This document shows positions 48,636-59,215 of a DNA stretch of 64,000 nt, piece after piece. Made by a program: the position numbers and the translations under genes. How positions within the stretch are numbered: position 1 is the first letter of the stretch; the number at the start of each line of letters is the position of its first letter. Source of the stretch: Sipunculus nudus (taxonomy: Eukaryota; Annelida; Sipuncula; Golfingiida; Sipunculidae); assembly GCA_026874595.1 (NCBI GenBank), contig CM049311.1, positions 78,380,453-78,444,452 on the forward strand, read 5' to 3'. The notes under the pieces were generated by a model, which saw only the letters and a list, made by a program, of their open reading frames with translations, made no database searches and was not told where the DNA came from.

Positions 48636-49401
48636 TGATAATAATAAAATAATAATAATAATAATAATAATAATTACTAGCTGCTCCCGTGGAAAATCCA
48701 CGGCTCTATCTGATGCAATTTTTTGTAATGAGCTGATAGGAACTAAACAACGCATATTTTTTATCCTAAGGTTTTTACAGGAACTGTTGTCATGTGTTTC
48801 ACATATTTAAAGATTACTTCTGCTAGAATTCTTCAGGAACATCCTCCTCCAAAATATCAACATAGAAAGAAAATCATTCTATTCTAGAAATCACACCAAA
48901 CAATATTTTTTCCCGATAAACAACAAAGGTCCAACAGCTTCATCGCTTGGAAAATCGTGGGTATAACGATTGTATAAAGAATCATTCTACTGTGAAATTA
49001 TATGAAAAATTCTTTGTATTAGTTGATGCTCAGGCGACATCGTAAAACACGATGTTTATTCAGTGTAGTCAGTTAAGGGTATAGTCTAAAGCATGTTAAC
49101 AGACACATGCGTTATTTGTATACACATTCCTATGTCGTTGAAGTCTCTTGCGAAACGTATAGCTGCAAATGTGAAAAAAATAGACCCAGAAAAATATATT
49201 CCAACAGTATTAAATTTTTGGTGTAAGTACTTTAAATTGTCATGGAATTAACAGGTCTGATGCAAAATTGACAACTCTCCCAGATAAAAAGAAAGCAGGT
49301 TGATATATTTCGATGAAATCATTCAGCAAAGAAACCACTTCAGCCTTGGTTCGTTGCATTGTCTTTCAGCAAATTAACGCAAAATGTAATATACAAATTT
49401 T
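48636..49401. other. No recognisable gene
   Basis: Starts with the AAT microsatellite, then TTACTAGCTGCTCCCGTGG, a short motif also seen at about 40418 and 46662. The rest is unidentified. Confidence 0.45.
48637..48673. repeat. (AAT)n microsatellite
   Basis: About 11 units of AAT/ATA. Confidence 0.95.
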
Positions 49402-50070
49402 GCAGAAAATTTGTAGAGGTAGAGTAAAACTGCATCCGTTATCCATTTCATTTTTGGAGGTAATCGGAATCATTATAATATATTTTTTCCTAAGTGTCAT
49501 AATCACAGTTCCACAAAGGAATAATTAAAAGGAGCTAATCCTTCATCGCCGAGTAGAAGTCGCCCATTCGTATGAAGTTGTTCTGCCACTTGTCTGGTGA
49601 ACCCGTGTTTCTGAACCATGACAATGTTTTACATGAAACTTGCACGTATGAACAACAACTGATTCGTAGATTCTGGCGGGGGTTTCAAAGTCCCTAAGAG
49701 ATTGAGGACCCTTAGAAGTGTGTGCAACCCCCCCCCCCCCCCCCCCGCGGCTTCCTTTTGAAAAAAAAACACTTTTTTCAAACAACCCATAAATCAGCCG
49801 AACTATTTAAACCATGGTTATCATGGAAAGATACTCCTGAATGTCTAAAAATCAACATACCTGTAAACCTATGAAATGGTGATCGTGTAAAGGGTCTCAG
49901 CTCTTTGTGTCCACTCAACGGAAAAATGTTTCCTATTAAAAGATTCATGTAGACATGTGTTCCACGCCTGAATGTAAAATCTTTACTTCCTTTTGACAGA
50001 GTCAAATTCCTTAACAGGCGATATAATGGAAATGGGGTTCAGTGGGGATTACAGGCCGCCTCCTGAAAAG
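49402..50070 (+). repeat. Repeat R2 tandem unit 1
   Basis: Shares with 50085-50775, in the same order: GTAGAG, TTTTGGAGGTAATCGGAATC, GCCCATTCGTAT, TTCTGCCACTTG, a poly-C run (49730-49746), a CATGGTTATCATGGAAAGATA block, and CTTCCTTTTGACAGAG ending at TGGGGATTA. Confidence 0.8.
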
Positions 50071-50084
50071 CGTGACAGGTGAAA

Positions 50085-50775
50085 AATGTTTTGCTGAACA
50101 TTTGTAGAGTGTAAGGGTAAAGACATATCAATAGTCCATTTGATTTTAGAGGTAATAAGAATCACTACAAAATATGTTTTCTTATAAACCATTATGACAA
50201 AGGACCATTCCTTTGTCCCCGTCTGGAAGCCACCCATTCGTGTATATTTATTCTGCCACTCGCAAGATGACCTGGTGTTACTGAAGCATGACAGTGTTCA
50301 CACATGAAACGCATACACCGTGAACAGATTCTGATGGAGGTCTGTACGCCCTGACTACAGATTCTAGTTTGTTATCATGTTTAAAGATGTACTCGGGAAT
50401 TTTTTCATGTTTCACCGTTCCTACAGACAACGGACCTTAACAAATATATGTGAATCACCCCCCCCCCCCCCCGAATGATAATTAAGTTGTTGGGCTGCTT
50501 TTTGAAAAGAACTTCATAAAACACATGACTTGGCCGAACTTTTGAAACATGGTTAACATGGAAAGATATTTTGAATGTATAAAAGTCAACATAGCTGTAA
50601 CCCATAACAAATTGGCAAACTCAGTGCCCAGTGCTGACCAAACTGAAAAGCCCTCGCATAAAATGCGGAGTCATTCGGCCTTTGGATTAAAATTCTTAAC
50701 TTCCTTTTGAGGGAGAAAATTCCTTTAGAGCCGTTACAATAGATATGGGGGATCAATGGGGATTATAGATGACCC
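50085..50775 (+). repeat. Repeat R2 tandem unit 2
   Basis: Direct neighbour of unit 1 with a period of about 0.69 kb. Matching blocks include TTTTAGAGGTAATAAGAATC, CACCCATTCGTGTATATTTA, a poly-C run (50458-50472), CATGGTTAACATGGAAAGAT and CTTCCTTTTGAGGGAG. Roughly a quarter of sites differ by eye. Confidence 0.8.
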
Positions 50776-50976
50776 GCGTGACCGCGTATTGCGCGGAAAT
50801 GACTTTTGGGCAGGACATTTGCTCTGGCCACGGTCTTAACAGGCCAGTGATAATCCCAGGAAAAGCGTCACATGCCCTTGCAGCACAAAAGAAATTGGGG
50901 CACCTAATGAAGAAATTTTTAAATTATTAATTATTCAGCTTAATGGGGCAAAATCCCGCAAAATAAAACAAACTTA

Positions 50977-51831
50977 TGTAACAGGTGCCCTTTTAATTGT
51001 GTGACACGGGCGTAACTCTTGTTGTAGCGGCCTCGCCTGGCCGCGTGTTGCACTCTCAGTTTTACCCGCACAGGATGAACTCTCGTTGTCATGCTAGCTT
51101 GGGGCTTTCGCGCCTGACCGAGCCGGGTCGGCTCGCGTGTGAACCCTGATATGTAGAGACACGGCATTCGTTTTTCTAGATGGTTCCTGAAAAGCGTTAT
51201 TACTGTGTATTATGTTAGATTCTTTAGATTGTTCGATAAATAGAAAGTTCTGGACTTGAGATGAGACGCTATAAATAAGGGTTGTGTTTTAAAGGCGAGA
51301 CAGAGGTGAGAGAATATTCCAGCGGACACAGAAGCGTGTATGTCAGTTTGTGGGACCTATTCGGATAAGTGCTGCAATTATAGATTTTCTTCAGATTTTC
51401 TTCTGGATTTGTGACGAATCTTATTTGGTCTTCAGTTTACTTTCGGGATTGTTACAAGAGCTTTACATTGGACTGTTATTCTCCGAGAGAATTTGGGTGA
51501 ACTGTTCGTCTGGCTTATACATTTTAAAGGACTGTGACAGTGGTGGTATTGAGGGACGGTGAACTTTGTTTATTTTTACTGTGCGATTGTATTGATTTGT
51601 TGTTATACTGCTGTTATACTGTGTAATTGTACTGATTCAGTGTATTATAATGTTAGGGTTGTTTTAAGAATAGGTTATAGTTATTTGTTGACAAAAAAAA
51701 CACTGACTTCTTTATTCATTCCCCTAGACATTTCACGCTGCCTAGTGTTACCGAATCTGATTTTTCTTATCTCCTGACAAAATTTATGTTCATCATGCAT
51801 ACGTGATCTGTTGATATTAGGTTCCATAACA
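50977..51831 (+). mobile_element. Solo LTR, copy A (LTR retrotransposon)
   Basis: An 855-bp block starting TGTAACAGGTGCCC and ending GGTTCCATAACA, the TG...CA layout of a long terminal repeat. A second, inverted copy at 30753-31549 defines both ends by loss of similarity. A TATA-like TATAAATA lies at 51270-51277, consistent with a U3 promoter. The flanks are CTTA and CTTG, a possible imperfect 4-bp target duplication. No primer-binding site, gag or pol follows, so this is a solo LTR. The superfamily is not determinable from an LTR alone. Confidence 0.75.
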
Positions 51832-51971
51832 CTTGTCTAAGAAGAGCACACGACCGATACGTCTGCCGCTTGTGGAGAGTCAAATCAAAACGGAAGAAGG
51901 TAAACGGTGGTCTAGAAAAAACCCAACTCCGTATTAATTATATAGATACGTGTTCCACAGATATTATATGT

Positions 51972-51972
51972 G

Positions 51973-52003
<31 letters not shown>

Positions 52004-52016
52004 CTCTATATATATA

Positions 52017-52060
<44 letters not shown>
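51972..52060. repeat. (CTAT)n then (AT)n, bordering the Penelope-like element
   Basis: About seven CTAT units (51972-52004), then AT repeats reaching the element edge at about 52062. Confidence 0.95.
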
Positions 52061-52062
<2 letters not shown>

Positions 52063-52112
52063 TTTCAGGACTTAAACACACTTACTTGTGTTCGACAGCT
52101 TTGTTTCATAAG

Positions 52113-54125
52113 GGGCCCTCACTCGTCAGGAACATTGAATGGATTCCTGAAGGTTGATCCAGGGGATTTGTAGTGTGTCAGCAGCTGTTTTGATCTGTGA
52201 CTGCATGTCGCTGCAAATTTATTTCTGTTGTTAAGGCAGCCTAAAAGGGTGCGGCGAATAATAAATTACTTTTCCTCCAAACAAAGGTGACATGATATAG
52301 ATGATGTGGAGTACGCTCTTGCTTTGCTGATTATCTTTAACGGTTGGTATATTGCTCATTTATGTCCTTTATTTTCCAAATATATTCGCTAAGTGTGGTT
52401 GTATTTCGTCTCTTTTCGTTTTTGAAGCTAAATTTGTGGGCCGTGCAGCATGTTTTGAATGTGTTTCCTGTTAGGCCAATGTAGGTTTCTTGTCACAGAT
52501 TGTCCAGTCGTTTTACGGTGGCCTGGCACACTGTGTTTGTTGTTAAACAGTTACCCTCTAATCGGCAATTTTGTTTGTCTCTATAGTTGCATTTTTCTTC
52601 GAGCGGGTTTGTTACGCTTTGAATCTGTTTAGTATCTCCCTTTAGTGTCTGCTATAATTTGGCCCATGTTTGGCATGCAGCTTTAACTTAGCTTTACTGT
52701 ATTTCCATTCAGTAGTTTGTTTAGGTTGTGCTCGGGTGGAATGCATTTGTCAAGAAGATTAAACATTTCATTCCAGTTTTGGTGATCACGTTATGGCTTA
52801 ATGGTGGGTTGAACCAAATAATATTTCTCCTTCTGTTGTTTTTTGTCCTCTTAGTTTTCGTTTTTTTGTCGGAGTCGCTGTGGGGGTTGTAATGCAGTTT
52901 GTAGTTGTAGCCGCTCTCTTGTACCGCATGCTGGTAGGCAGGCGCTGCCTCATCAAAAACCTTCTCGTCAGCTGAATTGCTAGTGAGTCTTTTATTTATA
53001 CTATCCGGTATGTTTCTTATGACAGATGAAGGGTGGTTACTTTTCTTGTGTACGTACATGTTGTTGTTCTTGGATCCGGCGATATGTCCAAAGGGAGTCC
53101 ACAGTTTATTTTTGTTGGCTTCAATTGTAATTCGGAGGTTGTTCTCAGAGAATATTTTATAAATTTCCTTTTTATTGTTTCCGTTTGTTAGGGTTTTTTT
53201 TTGGCAAATGGCTAATCCGTCGTCACTAATTAGTCCTACATTGATGTCAATGTTCTCGAGTTACGATAGCATATATAAACCAATCAGCTAAAAAGTTTCG
53301 GCGTCATCGAAGCCTCTCATGGTGACATCGACATTAGGGTTTTTCCGCTTGCACCATGGTGTGTTGTTGTTGCATAAGATGGACTTTTTAGCATGGGTAA
53401 TGACGTGTTTTTCCTTCTTGGTTATTGCGTCATATTGTGCTGCAAAGTCCAGAGCTTTTTTAGGAGCTCCTCTGTAATGGAGGATGGAAATCGCATATAT
53501 CAAAGGTGATGAATGTGTTTGTGCGTTTATTTTCTACAAAACTAAACCAGGTTATCACATCCTCCGATTTCTTCCATTGGTTGTTTTGCGTGGATTGCTT
53601 TATCTTAGAGTTAAAACATTCCAATATCTGTTTGCTAATTTTACCGATTTTTGGTTTGCATGGGTTTATTAGTCTGCTGGTAGGTTTGTTTTGAAAGTTC
53701 GGTTTGTGGTCTTTCAGTGTGATGAAAGCTTGGCTTGTGTTTGTTGTTTCCATTCTGTCGCTGAGTCCGAGTTTTGTTGCTATATTTTTATCTTCTAGTG
53801 TGTTACTTTTAACTGTTGAGGGTGGAGCTTTCTTGTAATCTTACTCAATGTTCTTTTGGGTTAGTTTGTTGTACTGCTCAGGTTCGAGTCTGTAACAGTT
53901 AATGTTTTTTTTTCTGCTGATACTAATAATTGCTGTTATTTTTTTTCAAATTTTGGTATCTTTATTAAGTTGATTCTGGAAAGGTTTCACAGTGTCCTTA
54001 AATTTTACATTCTGAATATGTTAAGTAGTCCTTCTTCGAATTTTTTTCAGTTCCGGGAGTAAAGGGGGTGGTTTTACAGAGCGAAATCCATAGGTTTCTT
54101 TTTTGTCTGCTGTATTTTGGGGGTT
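52113..54125 (-). pseudogene. Reverse transcriptase / GIY-YIG endonuclease pseudogene of a Penelope-like element
   Basis: Conceptual translation in several frames gives a colinear, broken polyprotein. In order: an N-terminal stretch with YGFRSVKPPP (near 54080), an EQYNKLTQKN stretch (near 53860), the RT block AFITLKDHKPNF followed by RLINP (53660-53729), FDICDFHP (near 53490), a block with ALDFAAQYDAIT and TPWCKRK (53290-53470), the catalytic-type block GLISDDGLAI with its Asp pair at 53219-53224, a long stretch with YVHKKSNHP and INKRL (52721-53059), then the endonuclease end ETYIGLTGNTFKT (52448-52489) and a CHLCLEEK cysteine motif (52269-52292). Damage: several frameshifts, in-frame stops such as TGA at 52493-52495, ISDD where a YxDD-type box is expected, and Cys where the arginine after FKT is expected in the GIY-YIG domain. 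The product would act in target-primed retrotransposition, but this copy cannot encode it. Family placement is from recognised motifs, not a search. Confidence 0.85.
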
Positions 54126-54357
54126 AACAAAGAAGAAGGAGAAAAAATTACTTTATTATTTACTGCCCCTTATTATGCACAATAAACAAAAGAAATGAGA
54201 TCGCAGCGACATGCAGGCACATCAAAACACGTGCTGACCAATTACATATCCCCTGGATCAACCTGCAGGAGCCCCGACAAGACCTCTCAGTGTCCCTGAC
54301 GAGTGAGGGCCCCTTACGAAACAGATCTGTCGAACACAAATGTGTTTAAGTCCTGAA
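54125..54357 (+). pseudogene. Inverted C-terminal/3' fragment of the same Penelope-like family
   Basis: On the plus strand a frame reads NYFIIYCPLLCTINKRNE and then IAATCRHIKTR. This matches the decayed C-terminus of the main minus-strand copy, which has FII, then NNRNKFAATCSHRSK at the equivalent place. The sequence then runs through the 3' untranslated part and stops at AGTCCTGAAA. It is a second, severely truncated copy in opposite orientation, abutting the first near 54125-54140. Its NKRNE and CRH residues seem better preserved than in the main copy, so it may be a younger fragment. Alternatively both pieces come from one complex insertion. Confidence 0.75.
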
Positions 54358-54431
54358 ATATATGTATTACAGCTCCTTATATTAGATGACCACTATAAAA
54401 CCCAAGGTTTTGCAATAATCTTGATATATTT

Positions 54432-54453
54432 ATATGTGTGTGTGTATACATAT

Positions 54454-54505
<52 letters not shown>
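54432..54505. repeat. (GT)n and (AT)n tract right of the Penelope-like element
   Basis: TGTGTGTGTGTATACAT followed by two AT runs. Confidence 0.95.
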
Positions 54506-54507
<2 letters not shown>

Positions 54508-54546
54508 AAATCAGTTTTCATTATACCCATCAACCGCCAACCAAGT

Positions 54547-55906
54547 ATAAGCGTCCCCCTGTTCTTGAATTTCTGAATCCGCTGTTCTTTGTGTCGCAAA
54601 TTATATAACTCTCAGCTGCAATAATTATTGAATATGTCATTAACATCAGCTCATGACCACGTTGAATCTAGGTTGTATGTTTGTATTTCGACTGGGTGAA
54701 AATTAGATACAACCTTTAAGGTATAGTTAATCCGAGATGGGAGTTCAAATCTAATTATTGTAAGTCAAACGGTCCAATCGCAGATGTAACTAGTTCGTGT
54801 TTATATTCTGTTTTTGCTTTTTGAGAGAAACCCCGAATTCCTTCCGAATATCTGTTTGGACAGAGGAATCCGACACAAAACATATGAATGAATGAAAGCT
54901 GACGCAAATTCAATTTTTTTATTTCATATTATAATATCAAATAATTTCACGTCCAAGTATATAATCTGCTGTATGAGACATTTCAAGAAACAAATCCAGC
55001 CATAGATTTTAGATAAATATATAGACTGAAACATAAATTTCGGCTAGATACTTCAAGTGAATACATGTAATTGACCATGTTCTGAAAACCTAAGATAATT
55101 ACCATTTTGATTAGGCTGACGTCATTTGTGCACTTAATAACTCGACTGGACTAATTGAATAAACGTTTGGATAATTCAGCCTAATTGACGAATACCACAA
55201 TTTGGAAGTAGTCCCAAAGATGAAAAGCTATCTATCCTAAACGTACAACTCAATGAACGATTGTAAGGACGGCGGCATCGTGAAAATGAACGCTATTACG
55301 GAGGAACGCGTCAAGAACAATTGGAATTTCATGGAAATCTGTGTGCCATATACCCGATGATTAACATAGATGACGATGATGTATCTCCATGCATATTTTA
55401 CCACCAATATATTGTTTGTGTCATTACATCAATAAAATATATTTGCTGCATAAAACGTGTTGATAAAGCTAATACTTGTAAAAAATAATAATGGACAAGA
55501 GAAACGAAAATCGCAAAAAAAAAAAATATCCATTTTTACCAAATAAACTTTTTTTTTCAATTAAAATAAAGTCACTGATTTATAATTTAAGTTAAAGTAG
55601 TGTAAATAAGAAAAAACACTTCTGTCTTAATAAACCTTGATCTCTGAATAAAATAATGGAATATAATAGTTATTATGTCAGCGGACAGGTAAAAAATAAT
55701 GATTTAAATTGGGTAACAAGGACAGAAGGTCAAAATAGGTTATAATGATCATGGTACGTTTTGTACACCCTAAGCTCACGGAATGTACGCTTCGGTTCAT
55801 GAAGACTCACAGATAGGTATAAGGATTTCTGTTTTTTATTCTGGTCAACTGTACACAATTTAAAATAAAGCCTGTTCCAAGTTATGGATATATTGATTTG
55901 CACAGT
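54547..55906 (+). repeat. Duplicated unit 2, copy B
   Basis: Colinear with 42337-43801, slightly shorter because of small deletions. Shared landmarks include CTGGGTGAAAAT, CAATTGGAATTTCATGGAA and CATATACCCGATGATTAACA. Similarity stops abruptly at both ends. Confidence 0.9.
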
Positions 55907-58900
55907 TTAACTACTCGATCAGCCTGCAGCCACTAGGGGTCGATCAGCCTGCTAGAGTGTGTCATGACCGAGTGATCTCCCCTGGGCTTAGAGTGAATTC
56001 TCTACCTAAGACGACAAGACCAGTTGCACGCACCGCCTTTGTAATTCATTATTCCACAAACATTATCGGCACCAATATTTTAAATCTACATCTTTAGTCT
56101 TTATTATAATTGACAGTGGTCATACTTGACTATACCCTGTCGTCAAGTGTCGGATATGCTTGTGTTTGGTCTTGAATTGACGGGAATAATGTAAAGTGAT
56201 CTATAGGGAGTAATTTCCCTTATTTCTCCATAAATCCAGAGATATCTTAAATTGCGATTGTGTGTCAAACAGAAAGCAGTTACTTTGAATCAGGGCCTGA
56301 GTTCCTCCTTTTCTTTACATTTTCTGAGACTCAAAAAATCAGAGACTACAAAAAGTAAAATTTTTCTGGGGCATCAACAAACACAATTTTATTCTATTGA
56401 TAAAATATATGTGGTAAGTAGAGTTTTATATTAACTATTGTATAATTGCTTATTATAATTTACAAATTATCTGTAGACATGTTATAGCTAACGAGTATTG
56501 GAGTAAAATAATGAATGGGTACGAGAAGATAGTGCGCAGACTGTATATACAGTGTTTATTGGATTAAAAATATGGGTTAAAATAGTGATATTGTAAACAA
56601 GTGCAGTGCCTGGATATTAAAAGAGTAAGGAAGAGAAATACTTTCCTGTGGATTCTTTTGTTTTATAGCTAGTCACATAGTTTCCTGTGAATCCCCCGGC
56701 TTGCTCGTCACCAAAGCCAAAGACCTGATTCCCCGTGTTTACAATGAATTTCCGGTAAGGATCAATATATACCTATATTTAACTCTCCTTTATATGATTT
56801 TTTTAGGCTTCTGTTTCAATTAAATCAAGTGACAAAAATGAACTGTAAGCTAGATTTCCCGCTCATTAGCCACAGATATGGTTTTCCAATTTAAGTGTCT
56901 CAAAATATCAAAATCACGATTCTCAAACTCGCTAATTCTGTTTTATTATTTATATTAAATCAGGGCATGGAAGTAACCAAACAGCATACATAAAAGAAGA
57001 CTTCTAGTGCCACTTCCATGTCATGCATTATGTACTTTTATTAAAGTGATTCGTCTTACTTATTATGGACGCTGAATTCATCATAACTATAAACCTGCAA
57101 TTCATAATAAATCTTAACCATACTGTACAAAGTATTTAGTTGCAGATCTGAACAGCCTTTGACATTCATAGCCAGGAAAGTATGTTATTTTCAAATATTA
57201 GTTAATTTGCCAGCGATTTAGCTCTAAATACACATTATTCACGACTTTATGTTGCCACTATCACTTCGAATGTTCATTTTAAAAAATAAGCATTTATTTT
57301 ATACTAACTTTAAATTTTTTAAGTGCTAGTGTTAAAACTACTTTTCTTTGACGCACTTAAGGTTTTACCCTTTCTTGCATGTGTTCATATACATGACCAA
57401 CGGTTATGCCCAAAAGTCAATCTGTAAACAGATAATGTTTGTTATACACTGATTTACTTAAGATGTAAACCATGTTTGTCCTTATTGTATCACATTCAGA
57501 TGACAGGCGGAGAAGATCTGTACACATCCCTGTGAAAATACATCAACTTTAAGCCTGTTATGTTGAGGCACTTCCATCAAGTATCCTACTTTGACAACTG
57601 CCTCTCGACGCCGGTTGTTAAGAATCATGTGTTTCGGCACGGGCTTTTTCACCTCAGGATATATACCCGGTTCACAGGAGACAGACTTAATCTCGATAAA
57701 CGCAGACCTGTTGACCTGATCTGCATTTTCATAAAGTTGCTGTCAATATTACTTGGAATGCATTTGCTGTTATGCTTCAAAGTTGAAAATCGAAAATCTC
57801 TTAGAACAAAGATAAACAATAAACGATAAATTATTGTTCATTTTCCTGAGAAAGTAAGATGATATCAGTGGATATAGCTAAGGCAGATATCTTAAATAAA
57901 CTCATCTCCTTCTAGGATATAATGCATGTTTTGTATCATTGCTGAACACATGGAAATCGCCTACAATATTGGTATATAGATGCCATAATAGGTTTCCTCA
58001 AATAACCCATGCTGCCCCATCTGCCATCTTGACATACTTGACTGGGATAAATCACTCGAACGAGAGTCTGTTTTTTTTTTTCGGTTACCGACTTTCATTC
58101 CGATAGACAAAGCACTTTCTGTTGAAAATATGCTTTAATGTGATACTTGTATCCACACAATAATGTTACAAATTGTACATGAACTCTATTCCAAGCAATT
58201 ATGGATGAGCTTAACGCGCCTGTACCCTAAATGTTCCTAGAATTACTATAAGACAGAAACATTTATTTTCGAATTGAATTCACCAGTAGTTGGGTACGTC
58301 ATTTTATGGAGAAACGATATGCAACATAGTTGTTTAGTGTTTATCTTGGAAAGATTAATTTGCATACATTAACAAATTATGAGGGGAACTGACCCTTATG
58401 TGCTTAAATCCAATATGGTCACCACTGAGTACTTCTCACCGCCTGACCGATATCGGGTACTTCTCACCGTCCGTTAAAATGGCACAAATCGTAAACGCAT
58501 TGAACGTAGAAACTTGTAACTTAATATTAAGCAGGAGAAACCTCCTATGATCTGTATAATTTTGAAGTATTGTATAAAATATGTGCATCCAGACTTTTAT
58601 CTGAGATTAATGGTTGCAAAGCAAATTCTGTTTCGATATGTGACTTAAGTGTTGAAATTCACGTTTGATGACTGACTTAGAAACTGTGCTTATACATAGT
58701 CAAGCTTACATCAGATAATTTGTAAGCTTGCGGCATTGCATGTTTGTAGCCTTCACCAGGAGCTTATGCATTCATTTCAAATCGTGTGAATGTTTGTTTG
58801 TGTGTGTGATTATTCACAAAATAACTCGTTCATTTATGGTCGGACTTTCACGAAAATATCCGAGCGATTCCGGAATGGGCTAAGGCAGAACCGTTTAGAT

Positions 58901-58989
58901 TTGGGTGTTGATCCAGTATCTTCTCCGGATTCTGGAGCATCATCAAGGAAATTCCCACATGTACAGTCACTTATGCACGAATGAACCTG
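55907..58989. other. No recognisable gene
   Basis: Unique DNA. An 89-codon frame at 57560-57829 (+) has a hydrophobic stretch near its end (LICIFIKLLSILLGMHLLLC) but no other support. Confidence 0.45.
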
Positions 58990-59215
58990 GGAATATGGCT
59001 TCTATGACTCAGGGGTAGAGCACATGCAGGACTTTAAATGGGAGATCATGAGTTCGAATCTCAGCCAAGACGGTGAGATTTTTCACGACCTTTCCGGGGT
59101 TCCTCGGTGGTATGACCCAGCAATGGGGACGATAACGCATCCACTGCCCGCAGGTGCAAACGTCACCGGGACTAGTTGACACCAGTATATAAAATGAAAG
59201 GAAGCATGTGATACT
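58990..59215 (+). mobile_element. tRNA-derived SINE
   Basis: tRNA-like head with A box TGACTCAGGGGTAGAGCAC and B box GAGTTCGAATCTC (near 59051), followed by TTTCCGGGGTTCCTCGG and a ~120-bp body ending AGTATATAAAATGAAAGG. It is followed by unique sequence. The ~40 bp upstream (CACTTATG...CGAATGAACCTGGG) also occurs near 23710, so part of the flank is itself repetitive. Confidence 0.65.

Larger units (their letters stand above)
52062..54357 (-). mobile_element. Penelope-like retroelement copy with inverted terminal fragment
   Basis: About 2.3 kb. The body reads on the minus strand and encodes a decayed reverse transcriptase followed by a GIY-YIG endonuclease, the domain order of canonical Penelope-like elements. 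The outer ~165 bp on each side are inverted repeats of each other: both read AGGACTTAAACACA from the outside, then share a TCGACAG...GGGGCCCTCACTCGTCAGG block and a TTGATCCAGGGGAT block. The right repeat is not a separate terminal sequence. On the plus strand it continues the same C-terminal coding region (a frame containing KRNEIAATCRH), so a 3' fragment of a second copy lies head-on against the 5' end of the main copy. Long (TA)n tracts flank both sides (52005-52058 and 54450-54505). Inverted partial copies of this kind are known for Penelope-like elements. I do not assign a clade. Confidence in the family is high, in exact ends moderate. Confidence 0.85.

Noticed and set aside
58990-59070. 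Genuine tRNA gene
   Set aside because: A and B boxes are present, but no convincing acceptor-stem pairing or anticodon arm is seen, and the sequence continues into a SINE-type body. The same holds for the tRNA-like heads at 8221, 22393, 22671, 24000 and 30337.
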